Position numbers and translations under genes: made by a program. From the NCBI RefSeq assembly GCF_025994315.1, contig NZ_BAQE01000001.1: 64,000 bases of DNA. One strand, written 5' to 3'. Under the pieces are notes generated by a model, which worked only from the letters and a program-made list of their open reading frames with translations, was not told the origin of the DNA and made no database searches. Shown in pieces: positions 32,688-41,575 of the stretch. Every line of letters begins with the position of its first letter. Within the stretch, counting starts at the first letter, position 1. The stretch is from Swaminathania salitolerans (GTDB taxonomy: Bacteria; Pseudomonadota; Alphaproteobacteria; Acetobacterales; Acetobacteraceae).

Positions 32688-33509
32688 ATGACGAAGACCG
32701 TTCTTCTCATCGGCATTGGCGCCGGAGATCCCGATCAGCTGACCCTGCAGGCCGTCAAGGCGATGAACAGGGCCGGGATCTTTTTCCTGCCGGACAAGGG
32801 AAGCGAAAAAGCCGGGCTGCGCGCCGTTCGCGAGGCATTGTGCCGTCAGGTCATGACCCATGACCGGTATCGATGGGTGTGCTACGATGTGCCGCAACGC
32901 GATGCGCGCATTGCGGAGTATCGTGCCCGGGTCGCTGCCTGGCATGACGCCCTCGCCGACCGGTTCGAGACCATGATCGTGGAGGCCTTGCCCGAAAACG
33001 GCTGCGGGGCATTTCTGGTCTGGGGCGATCCGTCTCTTTTCGACAGCACGTTACGGATCATCGAGACGGTCCGGAGACGGGGCGTATCCTTCGCATTCGA
33101 GGTCATTCCCGGAATCACGAGCGTCCAGACCCTGGCCGCACGCCACAAAACGACGCTCGGCGCCATCGGAGAGAAGATCACGATCCTGCCTGCGCGGCTT
33201 CTGGCCCGGGGGTGGCCGGACGATCTCGGAAGCGCCATCGTCATGCTCGATAGCGGGGCCGCGCTCGAACGGCTCCGGACGAATACCGAGCTTACCGTGC
33301 TCTGGGGAGCGAATCTCGGGACCGGAGACGAGCGCGTGATCTCCGGTCGGTTATGCGAGGTTTTCGCGAGCATCCAGACGGCGCGCCGCGCCATCAAGGA
33401 AAAGCGCGGCTGGGTGATGGATGTCTATATGCTGCGGCGCGAGACGGGTCCGGGCGGGGAAACGGCGCGTGACGTGAAGGATGAGCGCTTCCCTCCCATG
33501 ACGGATTGA
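32688..33509 (+). CDS. cobF: Precorrin-6A synthase (deacetylating) CobF
   Basis: 273 residues from ATG 32688, with AGGAG at 32671. It has the tetrapyrrole methylase fold (IGIGAGDPDQLTLQA, LVWGDPSLFD, FEVIPGITSVQTLAARH) and the CobF pattern in the C-terminal half (MLDSGAALERL, VLWGANLGTGDERVISG). CobF methylates C1 of precorrin-5 with loss of acetate and is a mark of the aerobic route. It is separated from the other cob genes by about 19 kb. No cobalamin riboswitch was seen in its own 5' leader. Confidence 0.93.
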   Translation: MTKTVLLIGIGAGDPDQLTLQAVKAMNRAGIFFLPDKGSEKAGLRAVREALCRQVMTHDRYRWVCYDVPQRDARIAEYRARVAAWHDALADRFETMIVEALPENGCGAFLVWGDPSLFDSTLRIIETVRRRGVSFAFEVIPGITSVQTLAARHKTTLGAIGEKITILPARLLARGWPDDLGSAIVMLDSGAALERLRTNTELTVLWGANLGTGDERVISGRLCEVFASIQTARRAIKEKRGWVMDVYMLRRETGPGGETARDVKDERFPPMTD

Positions 33510-33563
33510 TATAATTCGGCGCCATTATCACGATTTCGTGTTTTTTGGAGCCAAGAACGACCC

Positions 33564-34046
33564 ATGATCAGGAGCATTCCGGGATTTTCGCGACTGGCGC
33601 GATTCTTCGATCTTTTCGAGGAATTCGCGATGCTGGTCCTGACGCTCTGCGTGACCGCAGTCGCTCTGCTCGGCCTGGTTCACGTGCTCTATGCCGTTAT
33701 CTCGATGATCGCCACGGCCAGACTGACCCCGACCGACCCGGTCATTCTGCAGGGGCTGTTCGGTCTCTGCTTTACCGTGCTGATCGCGCTGGAATTCAAG
33801 CATTCCATCCTCGTCCAGCCGGAAACGCCGTCTCACAGCCTCGTGCGTATGCGCTCGGTGCTGCTCATCGGCATGATGGCCACCGTGCGCAAGTTCATCG
33901 TTCTGGATCTGAATGGCGTCAACGTCATGGAGATGCTGGCCCTGTCTGCTTCGGTGCTCGCTCTGGGCATCGTCTACTGGCTGATGCGTGGCCGCAAACC
34001 CGGCCAGCACCCATCCGAAAAGACCATCTCCGCACAGGAGAACTGA
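33564..34046 (+). CDS. psiE: PsiE family phosphate-starvation-inducible membrane protein
   Basis: 160 residues with four hydrophobic segments: FAMLVLTLCVTAVALLGLVHVLY, ILQGLFGLCFTVLIALEF, SVLLIGMMATVRKFIVL and MLALSASVLALGIVYWLM. The ALEFKHSI loop and ATVRKFIV stretch are characteristic of the PsiE family. Function is unknown beyond phosphate-starvation induction in E. coli. It is 54 bp downstream of cobF and convergent with the NiCoT gene. Confidence 0.82.
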   Translation: MIRSIPGFSRLARFFDLFEEFAMLVLTLCVTAVALLGLVHVLYAVISMIATARLTPTDPVILQGLFGLCFTVLIALEFKHSILVQPETPSHSLVRMRSVLLIGMMATVRKFIVLDLNGVNVMEMLALSASVLALGIVYWLMRGRKPGQHPSEKTISAQEN

Positions 34047-34098
34047 CGAGAGACGCGACGGCGCGGACCGCGCGCCCGGTCTCGCTGGCGGGGTGGGC

Positions 34099-35124
34099 TC
34101 AGTCCGACGCCTTGCGACGCGTCCGGGCCAGAAACAGCGATGCGCCCCAGGCGAGAATGAACACGCCGATCACGATGAAACCGATCGTGTTGAAGCTGTC
34201 GCTGAGGGCGATCACGACCCGCCAGGCCGCGCCGCTGAATCCGATCCGATCGCCGAGGAGACGGAGCGTCTCGATACTGCCGATGCCGACGGCGACGATG
34301 ACCGAAACCAGCGTGATTGCGATATTGTAGCGCAGCTTGCGCATCGGATCGACGAACGCCCAGCGATAGGCGCCGAGCATGAGCACGCCGTCCGCCGTAT
34401 CGATCAGCGCCATCCCGGCCGCGAAAAGCGCCGGGAAGATCATGATGGACGCCACCGAGACGCCGCGCGTGGCTTCCGACGCCGAAAGCCCGAGCAGAGA
34501 GACCTCTGTTGCGGTATCGAAGCCCAGCCCGAACAGGAAACCGAGCAGCACCATATGCCAGCTTCTGGTCACGAGCCGGAAAAGCGGCGACAGCAGGCGC
34601 GCCAGAAGGCCGCCGCGTGCCAGGGCGTCCTGCTCGATCTGCGCGACGGAGCGCCCCTGCCGGAGCGCCCGATATGCCTTCCAGGCTCCGCAGAGAACGA
34701 CGAAATTGGTCACGGCGAGAGCGAATAGAAACCCCGCGGAGACGAGCGTGCTGGCCACGCTCCCGATATCGCGCCATGCCCCGAAACGATCCTGAAGCGC
34801 ATGGGACAGCAGGGCGGTCCCGAGTGCAGCCAGAACGACGATCAGGGAATGCCCGATGGCGAACCAGAATCCGGTCAGGACCGGCATCCGGCCCATCTGC
34901 ACGAATTTGCGCGTCACGTTGTCGATGGAGGCGATATGATCGGCATCCACGGCATGTCTCAACCCGAAACCATAGGCGAGCAGCGCATTGCCCAGAAGAA
35001 GGGGGTGACCGCGAAACAGGAGGAAGGTCCATACCCACAACCCGAGATTGACCGCAAACAATCCCCCTCCGAGGGCAAGGACACGCGTCCGCAGGCGCGA
35101 CGGGATACGGGCCTCACCGCTCAT
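34099..35124 (-). CDS. HoxN/HupN/NixA family cobalt/nickel permease (NiCoT)
   Basis: 341 residues from ATG 35124 (RBS GGAGGG, 6 nt spacing). The NiCoT signature RHAVDADHIASIDN (HX4DH) is in the second membrane segment. The second family block reads LGFLFGLGFDTATEV, followed by FAAGMALIDTADG. Eight membrane segments are expected. The gene lies downstream of a cobalamin riboswitch on the same strand, so cobalt uptake for B12 synthesis is the likely task rather than nickel. The leader between riboswitch and start carries tandem repeats. Confidence 0.93.
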   Translation of the reverse strand: MSGEARIPSRLRTRVLALGGGLFAVNLGLWVWTFLLFRGHPLLLGNALLAYGFGLRHAVDADHIASIDNVTRKFVQMGRMPVLTGFWFAIGHSLIVVLAALGTALLSHALQDRFGAWRDIGSVASTLVSAGFLFALAVTNFVVLCGAWKAYRALRQGRSVAQIEQDALARGGLLARLLSPLFRLVTRSWHMVLLGFLFGLGFDTATEVSLLGLSASEATRGVSVASIMIFPALFAAGMALIDTADGVLMLGAYRWAFVDPMRKLRYNIAITLVSVIVAVGIGSIETLRLLGDRIGFSGAAWRVVIALSDSFNTIGFIVIGVFILAWGASLFLARTRRKASD

Positions 35125-35159
35125 CGACGTCCCTCCGGGGCGCGGAATTCGCCGGAAGC

Positions 35160-35314
35160 CGGGAAACCGGGCGCACGGAACCAAAACGCACGGAAGCGGG
35201 GCGCACGGAAACGGGGCATACGCGCACGGGATGCCGGTATGCAGGACGCAGGTATGCAGAGCACCGGTATACAGGGCACCTGTATGCAGGGCGCCGGTAT
35301 GCAGGGCGCCGGGG
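35160..35314. repeat. Degenerate tandem repeats in the NiCoT mRNA leader
   Basis: Five consecutive 15-bp units related to GGCGCCGGTATGCAG occupy 35230-35304, with a partial sixth to 35314. Just before them (35160-35229) a second family of imperfect units contains the core CGCACGGAA three times plus CGCACGGG. They lie between the riboswitch and the start codon of the cobalt permease on its transcript. No protein is predicted from them. Confidence 0.88.
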
Positions 35315-35382
35315 AACGGGAAATGCGGATCATGATCGTCTCTCCATTATGCCGGTTCACCCCGCCCGGACAGGTTCGCGCG

Positions 35383-35572
35383 ACGAAGGCAGGTCTCCTG
35401 GCTCACGGATCCTCGCCATCGTGCCCCTTCCCGTCCCGCTGCAGGGGATAGTGGTTTTTGCATGATGGCTCACCGCTTACAGTTGCGGGGGCAGCTGCCG
35501 CCTCCGCCTCTTGTCGCGAATGAACGCGAGACGTTCCGGCATTCCCTTTCACGCTCGCTCGCGCGAGACCTT
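35383..35572 (-). promoter_or_regulatory. Cobalamin (B12) riboswitch
   Basis: Read on the minus strand this stretch has the conserved blocks of the AdoCbl riboswitch in order: AAAGGGAATGCCGG (near 35550-35536), GCTGCCCCCGCAACTGTAAGC (B12 box region, near 35493-35473), GGTGAGCC, and the closing GTGAGCCAGGAGACCTGCC (near 35406-35388). It stands about 260 nt upstream of the NiCoT start on the same strand. B12 excess should therefore shut off cobalt uptake. Confidence 0.93.
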
Positions 35573-35823
35573 CGATCCCGACCGGGGTAGCGGCTGCCGC
35601 AGAAAAACGAAAGCCTTCCGTCTCCCCGGCCATGCCGCCTTGTCGCCCCCGGACCACGCGGTCTCGCGCCGCCCGGCCCGAAGGCAGAAATCCTGTCGCC
35701 CGGATCCTGCCCGCGATTTTCAGAGCGATCCCGGTTTCGACGCAACCCGGGGCGCGGTCGTGCCTTGTAACCCGCGAAGCCTCCACCTCTGCGTGGAACG
35801 TGAGCCGAACAGGAGACAGAACC

Positions 35824-37194
35824 ATGAGCCTCTACCGCACGATCAACCCGTCGACCGGAAAGACGGAGCGTGAATTCGAGCTGCATAGCCAGGCCCAGGC
35901 TTTCGAGAAACTCGAGGCTGCCCATCGCTTCTGGTCCGAGGACTGGCGTCATCGCAGCTTCGCCGAACGGCGCGCAATCGTCGCGAAGGCGGCCGATATC
36001 CTCGAACAGAATGCCGAGAAATACGCCCGGCTGATCTCGATCGAAATGGGCAAGGTTCTTTCGGAGGCTGTCGCCGAGACGCGACTTTCCGCGCAGATCC
36101 TCGCCTATTACGCCCGGAACGCGGAAAAATTCCTCGCACCGCGCGAGATCGAGGTGGAAACGGGCCGTGCGACCGTGGTGAGCCAGTCGCTCGGCGTCAT
36201 CTATTGCGTCGAACCCTGGAACTTCCCGTATTACCAGCTCGCCCGCGTTGCCGCGCCAAACCTCATGGCCGGAAATGTCGTGCTTGCAAAACACGCTCCG
36301 GGCGTGCCGCAATGCGCTCTGGCCTTCGAAGCCCTGTTCCGTGAAGCGGGTGCGCCAGAGGGCGCCTGGACGAACCTTTTCATCGAGAACGAGGTATCGG
36401 ATGCGCTCATCGCCCGGGACGAGGTGCGCGGTGTCGCCCTGACCGGAAGCGAGCGCGCAGGCAGCGCCGTGGCGGCCGCCGCGGGCAAGTCCCTGAAGAA
36501 GACGACGCTGGAGCTTGGCGGATCCGATCCCTTCATCGTGCTGGACGATGCCGATCTCGACGAGGTGATCCCCAGAGCCGTCGCAGGACGCATGTCCAAT
36601 AACGGACAGGTCTGCACCGCCTCCAAGCGCATGATCGTGCACGACTCCCTCGCAGACGAATTCGTGCGTCGCCTGTCCGATGCGCTGAAGGAGTTCCAGT
36701 ACGGCGACCCGCTCGACCAGGGCACCACCCACGGCCCCATGAGCAGCGAGAACGCGATGAAACTGGCCCTGAGCCAGGTGGAAAAAGCCGTCTCGCACGG
36801 TGCCGAGCTCGTCACCGGCGGCAAGAGGCTCGAGCGGGACGGGTTCTTCATGCAGGCCGGGCTTCTGACCGGCGTGACCAAGGACAATCCGGTCTTCTAC
36901 GAGGAGATCTTCGGTCCGGTGGCCATCGTCTATCCTGTCGGGAACGAAGCGGAAGCGGTCGCGCTCGCCAACGACTCTCCCTTCGGGCTCGGTGGCTCGG
37001 TCCATACCAGCAATCCCGAGCGCGGACGCAGGATTGCCGAACAGATCGAGACCGGCATGGTGTTCGTCAACGACATTACCGGCACATCGCCCGAGCTGCC
37101 TTTCGGCGGTGTGAAGAACTCCGGTTACGGCCGCGAGCTCTCCTTCATGGGTATCCAGGAATTCGTGAACCACAAGCTGATCCGCATGGCCTGA
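35824..37194 (+). CDS. NAD(P)-dependent aldehyde dehydrogenase (succinate-semialdehyde dehydrogenase type)
   Basis: 456 residues from ATG 35824 (RBS AGGAGA); the longer frame upstream is the antisense of the riboswitch. ALDH motifs: VEPWNFPYYQLARVA (cofactor/substrate), LELGGSDPFIVL with the general base Glu, and NNGQVCTASKR with the catalytic Cys. Length and the start SLYRTINPSTGKTEREF match the short succinate-semialdehyde dehydrogenases (YneI/Sad-like). Role: oxidation of succinate semialdehyde or a similar aldehyde in the cytosol; substrate specificity is inferred. Confidence 0.9.
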   Translation: MSLYRTINPSTGKTEREFELHSQAQAFEKLEAAHRFWSEDWRHRSFAERRAIVAKAADILEQNAEKYARLISIEMGKVLSEAVAETRLSAQILAYYARNAEKFLAPREIEVETGRATVVSQSLGVIYCVEPWNFPYYQLARVAAPNLMAGNVVLAKHAPGVPQCALAFEALFREAGAPEGAWTNLFIENEVSDALIARDEVRGVALTGSERAGSAVAAAAGKSLKKTTLELGGSDPFIVLDDADLDEVIPRAVAGRMSNNGQVCTASKRMIVHDSLADEFVRRLSDALKEFQYGDPLDQGTTHGPMSSENAMKLALSQVEKAVSHGAELVTGGKRLERDGFFMQAGLLTGVTKDNPVFYEEIFGPVAIVYPVGNEAEAVALANDSPFGLGGSVHTSNPERGRRIAEQIETGMVFVNDITGTSPELPFGGVKNSGYGRELSFMGIQEFVNHKLIRMA

Positions 37195-37214
37195 CGGCGG
37201 AGCGATCGGGCAAG

Positions 37215-37231
37215 CGGGGCCTCGTGCCCCG
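37215..37231 (+). terminator. Weak hairpin after aldehyde dehydrogenase gene
   Basis: Stem CGGGGC/GCCCCG with a 5-base loop, followed by TTCGTCC. Located 20 bp after the stop; it lacks a U-tract. Confidence 0.35.
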
Positions 37232-37380
37232 TTCGTCCGATCCCCGCCCGCCACGCAACGCCCGGCCCTGCCATTTTGCCGATGGCACGGTGCCCTGCGA
37301 GAAGCGCCCCCGGATACGGTCCACAGACCGCGATACGGAGGCCCCGATTTCCCGTCCTCTTCCAGCCAGCGGTGATACGC

Positions 37381-38241
37381 ATGACCGATTTTCCGAAGCC
37401 TCCCTTCGACACGAAACTCCAGGACCATATCCCGGGGCTTACCGACGCCATGACCCCCCTGCCCGATCACGGGGAGACGCGATATCGGGGGTCGGGCCGC
37501 CTCGAGGGCAAGATCGCCCTGATCACCGGCGGCGATTCCGGAATCGGTCGTGCGGTAGCCATCGGCTTCGCCCGCGAGGGTGCCGATGTCGCGATCTCCT
37601 ATCTCGAGGAGGAAGAGGACGCGCGAGAGACCGCATCCTGGATCGAGAAAGCGGGACGTCGTGCGCTGCTTCTTCCCGGCGATCTGAAAAGCCGCGAAAC
37701 CTGCCGCGCCATCGTCGACAAGACGGTCGAGACCTTCGGTCGGATCGATGTTCTCGTCAACAATGCCGCGTTCCAGGTTGAGCGCCTGTCTCTGGAAGAA
37801 ATCTCCGAAGACGAGTGGGACGATACGTTCGCGACCAATATCGGGGCCACCTTCCGCCTGACGCGCAATGTCGTTCCCCATATGCCGCGCGGTGGCTCCC
37901 TGATCCATACCATCTCCGTCAATGCCGACAGCCCCAAGCCGCGTCTTCTGGCCTATTCGGCCACGAAATCGGCCATTCTGAACTTCAGTGGCGGGCTTGC
38001 CCAGCTTCTCGGCGAGAAGGGAATCCGCTCGAACACCGTGGCGCCGGGGCCGATCTGGACCCCACTCATTCCCGCCACGATGCATGGCGATCACGTCCAT
38101 GAATTCGGAGCCGGAACGCCGCTCGGTCGTCCGGGTCAGCCCGTCGAGCTGATCGCGCCCTATGTGATGCTCGCCAGCGATGAGGCGAGCTATATTTCCG
38201 GCGCAAATATCGCCGTGACCGGCGGGACTCCCGTCATCTGA
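37381..38241 (+). CDS. SDR family oxidoreductase (YghA-like)
   Basis: 286 residues from ATG 37381. The N-terminal extension (FPKPPFDTKLQDHIPGL, then HGETRYRGSGRLEGK) is the mark of the YghA/YdaD-type SDR branch, which is associated with stress. The Rossmann motif is TGGDSGIG, with VNNAA and a catalytic YSATK. A cytoplasmic NAD(P)-dependent oxidoreductase; substrate unknown. A 28-bp hairpin separates it from the convergent peptidase gene. Confidence 0.9.
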   Translation: MTDFPKPPFDTKLQDHIPGLTDAMTPLPDHGETRYRGSGRLEGKIALITGGDSGIGRAVAIGFAREGADVAISYLEEEEDARETASWIEKAGRRALLLPGDLKSRETCRAIVDKTVETFGRIDVLVNNAAFQVERLSLEEISEDEWDDTFATNIGATFRLTRNVVPHMPRGGSLIHTISVNADSPKPRLLAYSATKSAILNFSGGLAQLLGEKGIRSNTVAPGPIWTPLIPATMHGDHVHEFGAGTPLGRPGQPVELIAPYVMLASDEASYISGANIAVTGGTPVI

Positions 38242-38272
38242 TCTTCCCCGGTTCCATCCGGACCGGGACCGG

Positions 38273-38300
38273 ACCCGGGACATTGCTTTCTGTCCCGGGT
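38273..38300. terminator. Hairpin between convergent SDR and S46 peptidase genes
   Basis: Perfect 10-bp stem ACCCGGGACA/TGTCCCGGGT with an 8-base loop in the 71-bp gap between two converging genes. A bidirectional terminator is likely, although neither side has a long T-run. Confidence 0.45.
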
Positions 38301-38312
38301 CGGCCATGCGGG

Positions 38313-40397
38313 TCAGCGATGACCCTGCGACAATTCCCGGGCGAGAGCGGGCTCGTCATAGACATCCCTGAGCGCCGCAACGATCGCGCTGGTATCCGTC
38401 GCAACGGCGCGATTGCTGGCGATATCGTAATAGAGCGTCCCTGCCAGGCTGGGCAGATTGCCGTCGAAAATCAGACCCACAGCGTGGCCCTTGCGGTCGA
38501 GCACGGGCGATCCTGAATTGCCGCCCACGATATCGTTCGTGGAAACGAAGTCGAGATGGGTCGAAAGATCGAGACGCGGCTTCGCATCGAGCCAGCGTTC
38601 GGGAAGCGCGAATGGCTCGCTGCCCGTGGCATGACGATACATCCCCGCGAAATCGGTGAATGGTGCGACCTCCACGCCATTCTTGCGCCAGCCCTTGACT
38701 GTTCCGTAGGACAGCCGCGGCGAGAACGTGGCATCAGGATAGAGACCGTCTTGCTTTCCCTCCTTTTTCGCCTTGGCGAAGCGGGCGCGCGCAATATCGC
38801 CCTGGGCCTTGTGCAAGGGAGACGTAACCTCGTTGCGCATCGTCTCCCGCAGCTTTTCGTAAGCCGGATAGAGCGTCCTTGCGAAAACGATCATCGGGTC
38901 CGAAGAGGCCTCGATCGCCTTGAGACCGCCCTTCCACAGGGCCAGTCTCTTCTGCGGGTCGGACAGGCCGGATGAGCGGATCAGATGGGCGGCAACCCTA
39001 TCGGGGCTGCTCTTGCCCAGTGCATTCCGGACGAGAGGATCGTCCTCGCCCAGACTCTGACGCATACCGGTCAGGGACAGGGCGAGGCTGGCCGTCTCGA
39101 GCTCGGGATAGACCGGCTCTTTCGCGGCCAGCCTCGTTTCGATCTCGCCGAGCTGGGAATCGTGAAAACCGCTGTGACGACGCGCATCGGGTTGCGCGCG
39201 CTCATGCGCGGCCTCGACCAGGGTCATGGCATGGGCCGGGAGCCCGCGGAAAACGAGGCCGAGCGCGAGATTGCGGGCGAAGATGTCCTTCTCGAGCGCG
39301 ATGGCTTTCGCAACGGTCTCGAAAGGTGTTCCATATTCTGCCTTCCGGTCCGGAGCCGCATCGATCCATGACTGGAGCGCCTTGTCCTCTTCCTCGCGCC
39401 TTGCGACGATATCGCCCGATTGCAGGGCCGCCTGCGTGCCCGAATAGGATTTCAGCCCGTTCTGTATGCCGAACAGGGGATTTTCGGCCTGCTTGGCGTG
39501 CTCCGCGCTCTCGCGGCCATATTGCCAGAGCATACCTTCCCGCACGGAAAGCGCCGCGATGATCGCGGGATTTGCGACATCGCGCTGGAACGCGAGCGCA
39601 GCGGCGGGCAAACCGCGCTGCGTGCGACCGGGATTTCCGGAAGTGAAGACGAGCTCGCCCGCTTTCGGCCCTGCCGGGTCGATCTGGAGGTAAGGTGTGT
39701 GGACCGGCTTTCCGTTCTCATAGACCCGCAACATGGAGAGATCGATATCGTATCGGGGATAATCGAAATTATCCGGATCTCCACCGAAGAAGGCGATGCC
39801 CTGTTCGGGTGCCATGACGATCCGCACATCCTTGTAGCGGCGATAGCGATACAGGGCCGTTTGCCCACCGTGATAGAGCGCGACCATATCGCAACGCCAA
39901 TGCTCGGAATCATTGCCCACGCAGTCATGGGTCAGACGGCTTTCGACCTCCTGCATCGCGGATGCATAAGCCGCGCCCTCACGGTTTTTCGTCGCATCGG
40001 CCACCGCCTGCGAGACATCTTTCATGCTGTCCAGACGGTCGAGCTCCATCCCGGGGCATTGACGTTCCTCGGCGGGATCCTTCGTGTAGAACCCGTCGCG
40101 GAAATAGTCATGTCCCCCGTCCGACAAAGCCGAGAGGCAGGCATTGGCGCAGTGGTGATTGGTCATGACGAGACCGTCAGCCGAGACGAACGAGGCGGAA
40201 CATCCTTCCGCCAGACGCGCCGAGGACTGAACGACGTGCTCGATCCAGGCCGGGTCCGGCGTGAAGCCATAGTGCTTCTGGAGTGCAGCCCTGGGCAGAT
40301 GATCGAATGTCCACATCCCCTCATCCGCGCGTGAGGAAGACGCGAAGACGAGAGCCGAAAGAAGGGCCGTGGACAATAACAGGGGAGACCGGGACAT
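38313..40397 (-). CDS. S46 family dipeptidyl peptidase (DPP7-like)
   Basis: 694 residues with a Sec signal peptide ending near ASSSRA. Peptidase S46 marks: GMWTFDHLP at the mature N-terminus, the catalytic His in VMTNHHCA, and the catalytic Ser in VGGNSGSPVLD near residue 625. In DPP7/DPP11 the residue after FD just beyond the Ser governs P1 preference. Here it is Gly (IFDGN), as in DPP7, so hydrophobic P1 dipeptides are expected (from family knowledge). It should act in the periplasm. A nearly perfect palindrome lies directly upstream of its RBS. Confidence 0.92.
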   Translation of the reverse strand: MSRSPLLLSTALLSALVFASSSRADEGMWTFDHLPRAALQKHYGFTPDPAWIEHVVQSSARLAEGCSASFVSADGLVMTNHHCANACLSALSDGGHDYFRDGFYTKDPAEERQCPGMELDRLDSMKDVSQAVADATKNREGAAYASAMQEVESRLTHDCVGNDSEHWRCDMVALYHGGQTALYRYRRYKDVRIVMAPEQGIAFFGGDPDNFDYPRYDIDLSMLRVYENGKPVHTPYLQIDPAGPKAGELVFTSGNPGRTQRGLPAAALAFQRDVANPAIIAALSVREGMLWQYGRESAEHAKQAENPLFGIQNGLKSYSGTQAALQSGDIVARREEEDKALQSWIDAAPDRKAEYGTPFETVAKAIALEKDIFARNLALGLVFRGLPAHAMTLVEAAHERAQPDARRHSGFHDSQLGEIETRLAAKEPVYPELETASLALSLTGMRQSLGEDDPLVRNALGKSSPDRVAAHLIRSSGLSDPQKRLALWKGGLKAIEASSDPMIVFARTLYPAYEKLRETMRNEVTSPLHKAQGDIARARFAKAKKEGKQDGLYPDATFSPRLSYGTVKGWRKNGVEVAPFTDFAGMYRHATGSEPFALPERWLDAKPRLDLSTHLDFVSTNDIVGGNSGSPVLDRKGHAVGLIFDGNLPSLAGTLYYDIASNRAVATDTSAIVAALRDVYDEPALARELSQGHR

Positions 40398-40416
40398 GCA
40401 GGAACTTCTCTCCGGA

Positions 40417-40442
40417 GTGAATGATATAGTATATCAATTCAC
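40417..40442 (-). promoter_or_regulatory. Palindrome upstream of the S46 peptidase gene
   Basis: The 15-bp core TGATATA-G-TATATCA (40422-40436) is a perfect dyad, and flanking GTGAAT and ATTCAC extend it with one unpaired base. It begins about 20 bp upstream of the start codon, next to the GGAGAGAAG RBS. It looks like a repressor operator. Confidence 0.5.
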
Positions 40443-40603
40443 ATCCTGACACAGTTTGCAAATCGTATCGACGATCATGACCCCGAGGCGGCGTTTTCCG
40501 GGCATCCTCACGCTACCGGCACGACAGCGAAACGCGCACGGAATTCCGGCGACAACAGGGACATCTGAACGAGACAGAAGAGATTATTCTGGTTGTCCTG
40601 GCG

Positions 40604-41179
40604 ATGCTCTGCAAAGATATCGTCATTCGAAAAAAAATCACTGTAGATTTCATGACGAGAATCCTCTCCCGGCACTGGTTCGTTCCTGTTTTTTCTTCTG
40701 TTATCGCAATCTTTTCGATCGGATATATCTCGCCCGCCCCGGTTTTCGATACCCGATATCGGGAAACCGACGCGCTCCTGTGCTGGTGCCTGCTCATGCC
40801 GGTCATGTTCGTTTCGTGCTACCGCCCGGCCTCTTGCAGGAAAATCCTGTTCAGAACATGCCTGCTATCCTGCCTCGGTATCTGGATCTGCGAGCGTATC
40901 GTGCCGAAAGACGAACGGTTTCTCCTGCTCTATCTGCATCCTCTGAGAGCGATGGGAGGTGCGCTGGCGGGAGCGATCGAATTCCTGTTGCTGATCGGCA
41001 TTCTGAAGATCGCCTTCAGCGAGACGGGGGACAGCGAACGACTCCAGAGCATGGGCGTTCCGAGGATCGTCGCCCGGGCGATGATGGTGGAAGCCCGTTT
41101 CTGGCGCCGGACCGGTCGCTGGTCCGGAGATCGCGCCGGGCGGCTTTTCGCGGCGAGACGCAAGGATCAGGGAAAATGA
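40604..41179 (+). CDS. Hypothetical membrane protein
   Basis: I do not recognise a family. The frame encodes 191 residues (175 if it starts at the ATG 40652). There are four hydrophobic segments: FVPVFSSVIAIFSIGYI, LLCWCLLMPVMFVSCY, LFRTCLLSCLGIWIC and LRAMGGALAGAIEFLLLIGIL. They are followed by a basic cytoplasmic tail (VEARFWRRTGRWSGDRAGRLFAARRK). No good RBS marks either start. The hydrophobic pattern and lack of a better frame support a real gene; the alternative is a shadow. Confidence 0.55.
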   Translation: MLCKDIVIRKKITVDFMTRILSRHWFVPVFSSVIAIFSIGYISPAPVFDTRYRETDALLCWCLLMPVMFVSCYRPASCRKILFRTCLLSCLGIWICERIVPKDERFLLLYLHPLRAMGGALAGAIEFLLLIGILKIAFSETGDSERLQSMGVPRIVARAMMVEARFWRRTGRWSGDRAGRLFAARRKDQGK

Positions 41180-41437
41180 GGCTCCTGTCGCTCAGGCCCT
41201 TCGCATCGCCCCGTGCCTTCGCTGCCGCCCGTGCCTTCAGTGCCTTCGGTGCTTCGCTGTCTCACTGGGATACCGGGTCGCATCCCGAGCCACGCCTGGA
41301 ATCGTCCTTGCAATCACGAAAATCTCCTCTGCCCGACCGACGGGCTCCGTCTCACTTCGGGACCGTTACGAATGCGATAAACGGGAAAATTCCGTTGCCG
41401 ATCAAAGGCCCGGCCGTCGTCTCCCGATCTTCGTCTT

Positions 41438-41470
41438 ATTTCACAATATGATGTTTATATATTGTGAAAT
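41438..41470. promoter_or_regulatory. Perfect inverted repeat upstream of TonB-dependent receptor
   Basis: Two exact 12-bp arms, ATTTCACAATAT (41438-41449) and ATATTGTGAAAT (41459-41470), enclose a 9-bp AT-rich spacer. It lies 105 bp before the receptor start in an otherwise empty 396-bp gap (41180-41575). It has the form of a dimeric repressor operator overlapping a promoter. A hairpin terminator for the gene upstream is less likely because the arms are AT-rich. Confidence 0.55.
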
Positions 41471-41575
41471 ATTCCAGACCGATAACGACACGATTACATA
41501 AAAGCTTAACTTTACCCTTACCGGCGCAATAACGATTTTCCGCTGCATCCATGACCATATGTGTCGGAGAGACCG

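Noticed and set aside
35230..35304. 15-bp repeats considered as a CRISPR array
   Set aside because: Units adjoin without spacers and are far too short for CRISPR repeats.
35470..38307. 945-aa minus-strand frame opposite the aldehyde dehydrogenase and SDR
   Set aside because: Antisense to two real enzymes; no recognisable fold.
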